Assembly: GCA_964228455.1 (NCBI GenBank)
Contig: CAXQZM010000073.1
Coordinates: 1 to 6,835, forward strand
From: CAXQZM01 sp964228455
Lineage (GTDB): Bacteria > Pseudomonadota > Alphaproteobacteria > UBA7985
Direction: 5' to 3'
DNA: 6,835 bases
The notes beneath the pieces are model-generated. The model made no database searches and was not told the origin of the DNA. It worked only from the letters and a program-made list of their open reading frames with translations. Numbering within the stretch: position 1 is the first letter of the stretch; the number at the start of each line of letters is the position of its first letter. A program made the position numbers and the translations under genes. Positions 1-4,336 of the stretch are shown here, one piece after another.

Positions 1-102
1 TGACGCCGCTCTCACCGAGTGGCGCTCATTAGTGACCTCGTAGACATAGCCGTCAAATGAATACTGATGCTTGGGCTCGTTAGTCTGACAGCACCCATAG
101 GT
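1..102. other. Window-edge fragment, no confident gene
   Basis: This is the stretch beyond the 3' end of the maleylacetate reductase gene. The first 40 bases are clearly richer in G+C (25 of 40) than the rest of the window. On the minus strand the reductase frame stays open for 34 codons after its TAG stop, but I see no convincing start codon or recognisable domain in it. On the plus strand one frame is open from the edge to a TAG at 41-43 and could be the last 13 codons of a convergent gene. Neither reading can be supported as a gene from this much sequence. Confidence 0.4.
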
Positions 103-1179
103 CTATTCATCTGGATCATACTTTGGGGGTGCACCAGTCCAAACGCGTTGCAAAAGTTTATTAAGAGCACCGCGGTTCATTTTTCGTGGATTCCAATAGG
201 GTGTGGTCATGATCTGATCAAGTATTATTTCGATACCACTCTCAGGCATACCTAAATCCTTTAAACTAGCATAAACTCCAATCTCTTTATTAAGGTTGTA
301 CAAACCCAAAGCTGCATTTTGGTCCCCGATAGAGGTTGCAATTGTTTCTACTGCTAGAGCCGCGGCCTTTGAATTGTAAGCAATCGCATGCGGCAAAACA
401 TTAGCGTGGATATCTGCATGCGGCAAATTAAAGGAACCGCCGATAGCATGACAAATTTTGTGATGTAATGCCATTGAGACTTGCCCTAGAACGATGGAGC
501 AGAGCCATGTACCATAAAGAGCATTAAACCTTCCTTGTCGATCATCTAAATTTTGCACAACCTTTGGGAGTGCTTCGCGTAATACGGATATCCCTTCTGC
601 AGCTATGAGTTTAACTATGGGATTTGTATTCTTTGCATAAAGCGCTTCAGCGGCATGAGCGATAGCGTTTATACCGGAAGCCGCAGTGAAACGAGCTGGA
701 AGAGTATGGGTCAGCGCGACATCGTAGATAACTGTTTCAGGCAGAACTTTTCTTGACGTGATAGTAGTTTTTAAACCATTTTCGGTTTGCCCTAAGTAAG
801 GAGACATCTCTGATCCAGCGTAGGTTGTTGGTATGACCAGCTGGGGACAATCTGTTCTTAGGGCTATTGCTTTGCCCAAACCAATTGTTGACCCGCCGCC
901 GATGGCGACAATGCCATTGGCTTTTTGAGCATGAAAAAATGTTAGAGCATCTTCCGTAACATTCACAGGTGTATGCATTTTGGCGAAAGGATAGACGCCT
1001 GCGCTAATTGACCCCAAAAGCTCAGAAATCTGATTTCCCTTCTCTTTCGATCCTGGTGTTGTCAGAACGATAGCCCGTTTTATGTCGAGTTTTTCAACTT
1101 CAGCGCGAACGCGATCCAGCGTCTCATAGCCGAAAATCACATGGGCGGGCAGGCCGTTATACTCAAATATACGAGTCAT
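103..1179 (-). CDS. Maleylacetate reductase (iron-containing alcohol dehydrogenase superfamily)
   Basis: Predicted cytoplasmic NAD(P)H-dependent enzyme that reduces maleylacetate to 3-oxoadipate in the lower hydroxyquinol/chlorocatechol pathway. The 358-residue length is normal for the family (about 350-360). Visible motifs are the nucleotide-binding GGGST (94-98) in the context IVAIGGGSTIGLGKAIAL, the family-typical TTYAGSEMSP (118-127), NAIAHAAEAL (171-180, H175), and the His-rich stretch 236-264 (MALHHKICH, then LPHADIH) that supplies the metal-site histidines. The N-terminus MTRIFEYNGLPAHVIFG matches the usual family start, so 1179 is preferred. However, no Shine-Dalgarno lies at normal distance; the nearest strong one (1203-1210) serves an overlapping mini-ORF. 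The gene is transcribed divergently from the dienelactone hydrolase gene, whose product would be its substrate. Iron-ADH relatives acting on other oxo-acids are the main alternative, but the TTYAGSEM motif argues for maleylacetate reductase. Confidence 0.9.
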   Translation of the reverse strand: MTRIFEYNGLPAHVIFGYETLDRVRAEVEKLDIKRAIVLTTPGSKEKGNQISELLGSISAGVYPFAKMHTPVNVTEDALTFFHAQKANGIVAIGGGSTIGLGKAIALRTDCPQLVIPTTYAGSEMSPYLGQTENGLKTTITSRKVLPETVIYDVALTHTLPARFTAASGINAIAHAAEALYAKNTNPIVKLIAAEGISVLREALPKVVQNLDDRQGRFNALYGTWLCSIVLGQVSMALHHKICHAIGGSFNLPHADIHANVLPHAIAYNSKAAALAVETIATSIGDQNAALGLYNLNKEIGVYASLKDLGMPESGIEIILDQIMTTPYWNPRKMNRGALNKLLQRVWTGAPPKYDPDE

Positions 1180-1198
1180 GAGGGTATACCATTTTCAT
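1163..1198 (-). CDS. Possible 11-codon leader ORF overlapping the reductase start
   Basis: A mini-ORF reading MKMVYPHDSYI starts at 1198 and stops at TGA 1165-1163, out of frame with the maleylacetate reductase and overlapping its first 17 bases. Its support is position: AAGGAAGG (minus strand, 1210-1203), the only strong Shine-Dalgarno in the reductase leader, lies 4 nt before this ATG and 10 nt before a second in-frame ATG at 1192, but 23 nt from the reductase ATG. It may couple translation of the reductase through termination and re-initiation. It could equally be chance, or reflect a one-base sequence error fusing it to the reductase frame. Confidence 0.3.
   Translation of the reverse strand: MKMVYPHDSYI
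1183..1190. promoter_or_regulatory. GGTATACC palindrome at the reductase start (candidate operator)
   Basis: A perfect 8-bp palindrome, GGTATACC, ends 3 nt before the reductase start codon. GTATAC-centred palindromes are typical of operators for FCD-type GntR regulators, and one such regulator is encoded at 3396-4103. Its place over the ribosome-binding region would allow repression. The link to that regulator is inference; an 8-bp palindrome can occur by chance. Confidence 0.3.
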
Positions 1199-1202
1199 AA
1201 AA

Positions 1203-1210
1203 CCTTCCTT
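1203..1210 (-). promoter_or_regulatory. Strong Shine-Dalgarno (AAGGAAGG) upstream of the reductase
   Basis: On the minus strand AAGGAAGG is followed by TTTT and ATG. It is the best ribosome-binding match in the leader, yet it is 23 nt from the reductase ATG at 1179 and instead suits ATG 1198 or 1192, which open an out-of-frame mini-ORF. Confidence 0.45.
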
Positions 1211-1301
1211 TTAGGCATCTCTCAGCGCAGCAAATTTGATTACTCAATGTCACTGATCTTGCAGCTAGGGGTTAAGCCGATTTATAGCTTGATTTTTTAT
1301 T

Positions 1302-1324
1302 TATAATGCATAATACGGTATGAT
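1302..1324 (+). promoter_or_regulatory. Candidate promoter/operator of the dienelactone hydrolase operon
   Basis: This short AT-rich block contains a perfect -10-like TATAAT (1302-1307), then TGCATAATACGGTA (1307-1320), in which ATAC-G-GTAT (1313-1321) is an inverted repeat with a one-base centre, and TATGAT (1319-1324). The 14-base block recurs with one mismatch at 4271-4284, upstream of the TRAP operon. No good -35 hexamer is visible at standard distance, so which hexamer is the -10 box is uncertain. The repeated block is a candidate operator for the FCD regulator or a shared promoter element. Confidence 0.45.
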
Positions 1325-1349
1325 CAAATGATTTCTTGTATTAATGAAT

Positions 1350-1354
1350 GGAGA
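1350..1354 (+). promoter_or_regulatory. Ribosome-binding site supporting GTG 1361
   Basis: GGAGA lies 6 nt before GTG 1361. By contrast nothing resembling a Shine-Dalgarno precedes ATG 1328. This site decides the start chosen for the hydrolase gene. Confidence 0.55.
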
Positions 1355-1360
1355 AAACCT

Positions 1361-2050
1361 GTGGAAGATATTTTAATTCCTGTGTCGGGGGGCTTGATGC
1401 GGTCATTACTCTACACGCCAAAAACTACGCCTGCTCCTGGCGTTGTAGTCCTACAGGAAATTTTTGGTGTGAACGACTTCGTAAAATGGATATCAGATAA
1501 GTTGGCGGATGATGGGTTTACTGTGATCACTCCAGATCTGTATCATCGCATCGAACCTGGGATTAGTCTGGGATATGATGAGGTCAACCTGGCAAAAGCC
1601 CTAGCGTATTATAAATCGTTAGATCAGCAAGCAGCTCAGGACGATGCAGAGGCTGCTGTAAATGCGTTGCGGTCTCATGATCTATGCACAGGGAAAGTCA
1701 GTGCGGTTGGCTTTTGCCTTGGTGGGAAAATAGTTTTGAAAGCTGCTGCAAAAGGCTTGTTGGATGCTGGAGGGGCTTTCTATCCTGTAGAGGTGCCCAC
1801 ATATAAGGAAAGGCTGGGTCAAATTAGCTGCCCAGTGCAGGTTCATCTCGGCAGTGAAGATCCTCACTCACCTGAAGAAACGCGTGATATTCTGAGTGCA
1901 GCTATGGATGTGCTAGACGGAGGGGAATATCATCTTCATTCAGGAGGTAGGCACGGTTTTTTTAACCCTATAAGAGAAACCGCCTACCACCCTGAAGCGA
2001 CTGAACGTGCTTATTTGGATTTACTGAGATTCTTGCGTGAACATCTATAA
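1361..2050 (+). CDS. Dienelactone hydrolase family protein (carboxymethylenebutenolidase)
   Basis: Predicted cytoplasmic alpha/beta hydrolase that opens dienelactone to maleylacetate, the substrate of the divergent reductase. Counting from GTG 1361 (229 residues) I see QEIFGVN with Glu33, the nucleophile Cys119 in GFCLGG, Asp167 in GSEDPHSP and His198 in GGRHGFFNP. This is the Cys-Asp-His triad plus conserved Glu of the family, at positions within 3-4 residues of those of ClcD as I recall them (E36, C123, D171, H202). An in-frame ATG at 1328 would add 11 residues (MISCINEWRKP). I reject it because it lacks a Shine-Dalgarno, sits 3 nt after a candidate promoter/operator, and its extra codons resemble the non-coding leader of the TRAP operon. 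It is the first gene of a three-gene operon, 33 nt before the next. Other small lactones or esters are possible substrates. Confidence 0.85.
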   Translation: MEDILIPVSGGLMRSLLYTPKTTPAPGVVVLQEIFGVNDFVKWISDKLADDGFTVITPDLYHRIEPGISLGYDEVNLAKALAYYKSLDQQAAQDDAEAAVNALRSHDLCTGKVSAVGFCLGGKIVLKAAAKGLLDAGGAFYPVEVPTYKERLGQISCPVQVHLGSEDPHSPEETRDILSAAMDVLDGGEYHLHSGGRHGFFNPIRETAYHPEATERAYLDLLRFLREHL

Positions 2051-2083
2051 CTTAATCTTAGATCATAAATAGTAGGTTAAAAA

Positions 2084-2485
2084 ATGACAAAAAATACTTT
2101 TGAAGATGGGCTTAAGATTCGAAGAGAGGTTATGGGCGATTTCTATGTTGATCGTGCTCTTGAAAATCTTTCAGACTTTAATCGAGACCTCCAAGACTTT
2201 GTGACACGACATTGCTGGCACGATGTTTGGGGACGGCCCGGTCTTGAGAGAAAGACAAGAAGCCTGCTCAACATTGTAATGATGACTGCTTTGAACAGAT
2301 CCCATGAACTTGAAGCGCATGTTATTGGCGCAATTAACAATGGATGCACCACCGAAGAGATTTCTGAAGCATTGCTGCAAGCGACGGTTTATTGCGGCTT
2401 TCCCGCTGGTATTGACGCATTTCGAACCGCAAAATCAATTTTGGAAAAGAATGGGTTGCTTTCAGGCAAGAATGAGGCGACCTAA
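2084..2485 (+). CDS. Carboxymuconolactone decarboxylase family protein (PcaC-like)
   Basis: A 133-residue, all-helical, cytoplasmic protein of the CMD family, whose founder decarboxylates 4-carboxymuconolactone to 3-oxoadipate enol-lactone in the protocatechuate branch. The PcaC-like signature is clear: WGRPGL (49-54), then RSLLNIVMMTALNR (59-72), ELEAHVIGAINNG (75-87) with His79, the EEISEALLQ segment (91-99), and VYCGFPAG (102-109) with Cys104. Length matches PcaC (about 125-135). It has a weak Shine-Dalgarno-like AGTAGG (2071-2076) and follows the hydrolase by 33 nt. The next gene starts 3 nt after its stop, so co-translation is likely. No protocatechuate dioxygenase or cycloisomerase is present here, so the true substrate may be another acid; the family also includes peroxidase-like members, but the VYCG motif here is PcaC-like and lacks CxxC. 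Confidence 0.8.
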   Translation: MTKNTFEDGLKIRREVMGDFYVDRALENLSDFNRDLQDFVTRHCWHDVWGRPGLERKTRSLLNIVMMTALNRSHELEAHVIGAINNGCTTEEISEALLQATVYCGFPAGIDAFRTAKSILEKNGLLSGKNEAT

Positions 2486-2488
2486 ATC

Positions 2489-3391
2489 ATGATGAAAATT
2501 GGTTTCGTTGGGCTTGGGATGATGGGAAGGCCGATGGCGTCCTGTCTTGTCTCATTAGGTCAATACAAAGTAATTGGATATGACATATCAATTGAAAATA
2601 TGGAGGCGGCAGCAGAATTTGGTGTTGAACAACATGCGGGTTCTCTGTGTGAATTAGCAGAGATAACTGACCTGATAATACTGATGCTTCAAAATGGAGA
2701 TATTGTTCGAGAAGTTGTTCTAGGCGGTAAAGAGGAAGGACTTATCAAGGGCCTTAAAAGTGGCAGCATTATTCTCGATATGTCCTCTGTCTCTCCTTTC
2801 CAAACGCAGGAGCTTTCTGAAATACTTGCAGCCGATGGCATAAGGCTCGTCGATGCACCAGTATCCGGCAATGTAAGCAAAGCACGTACCGGACAACTGG
2901 CTGTCATGGTGGGGGGTGATGCTGAAGCTATTGAATATGTAATGGGTCCACTCAACGCAATGTCGCGCCAAGTGACTCACGTTGGGCCTGTTGGGTCAGG
3001 GCACGCGATCAAATCTCTGAATAACCTTTTGTCGGCATCAGGATTAATTGCCGCCGGAGAAGTGTTACTAATCGGAAAGAAGTTTGGCTTGGATAGTCAA
3101 ATTATGCTAGATATTCTTAACGCCTCTACAGGACGCAACAATTCTACTGAAAATAAGATAGGTCAATTTGTTCTTTCTCGCAAATTTGATGGTGGATTTG
3201 CATTAAACCTGATGGCCAAGGATCTAGCTATAGCACTCGACGTAGCTAAAAGGTGTGGTGTTCCTAGTAAACATAGTGCCCTAACCCGAGAAATGGTAGA
3301 TGCTGCCAATTCAGAAGAGGAGCCAGGTTCCGACCATACAGCGCTAATTCGGTGGCTAGAGAAGCTGTCGGGAGTTGAATTGGACCAATAG
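2489..3391 (+). CDS. NAD(P)-dependent beta-hydroxyacid dehydrogenase (3-hydroxyisobutyrate dehydrogenase family)
   Basis: Predicted soluble oxidoreductase interconverting a beta-hydroxyacid and its semialdehyde; family members act on 3-hydroxyisobutyrate, tartronate semialdehyde and similar C3-C4 acids. The 300 residues are full length. The N-terminal Rossmann domain shows GFVGLGMMGRPMA (5-17) and an acidic strand end YDIS (31-34), which favours NAD over NADP. The substrate-binding motif is DAPVSGN (122-128), a slight variant of DAPVSGG, continuing through TGQLAVMVGG. The catalytic lysine is K175 in GHAIKSLNN, and K244 lies in LMAKDL of the C-terminal helical domain. GAGGCGA (2474-2480) sits 8 nt before ATG 2489; a second ATG at 2492 is nearly as good. 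It is the last gene of its operon, convergent with the regulator. The specific substrate cannot be told from the sequence. Confidence 0.85.
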   Translation: MMKIGFVGLGMMGRPMASCLVSLGQYKVIGYDISIENMEAAAEFGVEQHAGSLCELAEITDLIILMLQNGDIVREVVLGGKEEGLIKGLKSGSIILDMSSVSPFQTQELSEILAADGIRLVDAPVSGNVSKARTGQLAVMVGGDAEAIEYVMGPLNAMSRQVTHVGPVGSGHAIKSLNNLLSASGLIAAGEVLLIGKKFGLDSQIMLDILNASTGRNNSTENKIGQFVLSRKFDGGFALNLMAKDLAIALDVAKRCGVPSKHSALTREMVDAANSEEEPGSDHTALIRWLEKLSGVELDQ

Positions 3392-3414
3392 CCAATTAAG
3401 TTAATTTGGCTTTT
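3390..3414. terminator. Convergent stem-loop, likely terminator
   Basis: AGCCAA (3390-3395) and TTGGCT (3406-3411) form a 6-bp stem with a 10-nt AT-rich loop, followed on the plus strand by TTTT within TTTTCGCTTC. The left arm overlaps the TAG stop of the dehydrogenase and abuts the stop codon of the regulator on the other strand. It looks like a weak terminator for the plus-strand operon; on the minus strand the T-run is missing. The stem is short, so efficiency is doubtful. Confidence 0.4.
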
Positions 3415-4103
3415 CGCTTCATTGGCTTTGTGATTGGCTCCTCTATACGTTGCCTTGTGAGTTCTCTTTGCGCCACTAAAGCAACCGACTCAATATGTTC
3501 AATAAATGCTCGCTCAGCGGCAACGGCATCTTGTTTTTCAATGGCCTCAAAAACTTTGGAAAGTTCGTTTACAGCGTTAGGCAGCCGGCCCGGTGCAGAT
3601 AGAGTTGTCAATCGCAAAACTGCTACTCTAGTATGAATGCGGTCTAACATCCCTCGTAATGGTTCATTGTTAATTGCATCAAGGACTCTATCGTGAAAAT
3701 CAGAAACCCCTGCCAGTACCGCACGTACATCTTCTTCAATTGCTGCGGCCTTAATTCGCTCGAATACCCTGAGCACTGCGGAAATTTCGCGCTGCGTCGC
3801 CATCTCTACAAATTTTTTTGTTGCAAGACCCGCCAAAATGCCCCTGATTTCATAAACTTGAACAGCTTCTGCAGGGGATAAAGTCGATACGACGGGACCG
3901 ATCTGCGGAATATTTTCAACCAACCCTTCGGACTCGAATTCTCGAAGAACCTCACGAATGATGGTGCGACTTACATTGTATCGTTCACAAAGCTCACGCT
4001 CTAGTAGCCGGCTGCCTGGAGGGTAAACCATGTCTGCCAAATCAGTTTTTAATTCCTGTGCCACTTCCTGCCGGAGGGGAGCCGCAACTTTTGGTCTTCT
4101 CAT
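3396..4103 (-). CDS. GntR family transcriptional regulator, FCD (FadR-type) subfamily
   Basis: A 235-residue cytoplasmic DNA-binding regulator, probably controlling this cluster in response to an acid substrate or intermediate. Residues 10-75 form the winged helix-turn-helix, with YPPGSRLLERELCERYNVSR leading into TIIREVLREFESEGLVE, the classic GntR pattern. Residues 80-210 form the helical FCD ligand-binding domain. In that domain the usual ligand pattern (Asp-x3-His, then two further His) appears incomplete: H137 and H203 are present, but by alignment the Asp position is V133 and the His of the usual EH motif is L181 (NELSKVFEAI). The basic tail (ITKPMKRKAKLT) is unusual but short. The gene converges on the catabolic operon and diverges from the TRAP operon. 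The start at 4103 fits the wHTH; a mini-ORF, MKKKEQI (4123-4100), overlaps it out of frame. Confidence 0.9.
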   Translation of the reverse strand: MRRPKVAAPLRQEVAQELKTDLADMVYPPGSRLLERELCERYNVSRTIIREVLREFESEGLVENIPQIGPVVSTLSPAEAVQVYEIRGILAGLATKKFVEMATQREISAVLRVFERIKAAAIEEDVRAVLAGVSDFHDRVLDAINNEPLRGMLDRIHTRVAVLRLTTLSAPGRLPNAVNELSKVFEAIEKQDAVAAERAFIEHIESVALVAQRELTRQRIEEPITKPMKRKAKLT

Positions 4104-4148
4104 ATTTGCTCTTTCTTTTTCATTTTAATAACGCATCTCAAAGAGAGT

Positions 4149-4162
4149 ATATCGATATTATC
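4149..4162. promoter_or_regulatory. Overlapping palindromes near the regulator's predicted +1
   Basis: ATATCGATAT (4149-4158) is a perfect palindrome and GATA-T-TATC (4154-4162) overlaps it. They lie where transcription from the predicted gntR promoter would start, a typical place for an autoregulatory operator. The region is very AT-rich, so chance palindromes are not rare. Confidence 0.3.
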
Positions 4163-4165
4163 ATA

Positions 4166-4192
4166 ATTTTAAATAAAGAAAACATTTGTCAA
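4166..4192 (-). promoter_or_regulatory. Candidate promoter of the GntR regulator
   Basis: On the minus strand a perfect -35 TTGACA (4192-4187) is followed after 15 nt by TAAAAT (4171-4166), a 5/6 match to the -10 consensus. The spacer is shorter than the preferred 17. Transcription would begin near 4159, giving a leader of roughly 55 nt before the start codon at 4103. Confidence 0.4.
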
Positions 4193-4231
4193 ATATTTCT
4201 CGTAATTATTCCAATATAAAAAGAAAAATAA

Positions 4232-4244
4232 AGCATTTAATGCT
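4232..4244. promoter_or_regulatory. 13-bp palindrome in the gntR-dctP intergenic region
   Basis: AGCATT-T-AATGCT is a perfect inverted repeat with 6-bp arms. It lies 128 bp upstream of the regulator's start and 92 bp upstream of the TRAP binding-protein start. It is a candidate operator for a dimeric regulator. It does not match the 14-base block shared with the hydrolase operon, so it might bind a different protein. Confidence 0.35.
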
Positions 4245-4266
4245 CAGATAATACACATAGTTTAAA

Positions 4267-4301
4267 ATATTGCATAATACAGTAATATGATTTAATGAAT
4301 G
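4267..4301 (+). promoter_or_regulatory. Candidate promoter/operator of the TRAP operon
   Basis: TGCATAATACAGTA (4271-4284) matches 13 of 14 bases of the block at 1307-1320. It is followed by TATGAT (4286-4291) and TTAATGAATG (4292-4301), both also found in order upstream of the hydrolase gene. An outer inverted repeat, ATATT (4267-4271) with AATAT (4284-4288), brackets the block. A further ATAATAC at 4248-4254 lies 26 bp upstream of the one at 4274-4280. No convincing -35 box is seen. Confidence 0.45.
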
Positions 4302-4324
4302 AGTCGAACAGTTTATGAATTGAA

Positions 4325-4330
4325 GGGGGA
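4325..4330 (+). promoter_or_regulatory. Ribosome-binding site of the TRAP binding protein
   Basis: GGGGGA within AAGGGGGAGA, 6 nt before ATG 4337. It is a strong purine-rich site, in keeping with the high expression usual for periplasmic binding proteins. Confidence 0.6.
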
Positions 4331-4336
4331 GACTTC

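Noticed and set aside
1..28. Imperfect inverted repeat (TGACGCC against GGCGCTCA) as an insertion-sequence end
   Set aside because: It is imperfect, lies at the window edge, and no transposase or target duplication is visible.
103..105. TAG stop of the reductase as a read-through or recoding site, since its frame stays open beyond it to the window edge
   Set aside because: The protein is already full length for its family, and 34 open codons can occur by chance; nothing else suggests recoding.
67..255. Plus-strand reading frame of 62 codons
   Set aside because: It mostly lies antisense to the well-supported C-terminus of maleylacetate reductase, with no recognisable domain.
1682..1867. Minus-strand frame inside the hydrolase gene
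   Set aside because: The plus-strand frame carries the complete catalytic residues; this one is antisense and unrecognisable.
2143..2492. Several short frames on both strands within the CMD-family gene
   Set aside because: They overlap a coherent PcaC-like protein and show no domain or ribosome-binding site of their own.
2689..2980. Two overlapping minus-strand frames of 86-88 codons inside the dehydrogenase gene
   Set aside because: They are antisense to the conserved DAPVSGN region and have no independent support.
3406..3881. Plus-strand frames antisense to the GntR regulator
   Set aside because: The regulator shows clear wHTH and FCD domains; the antisense products resemble nothing known.
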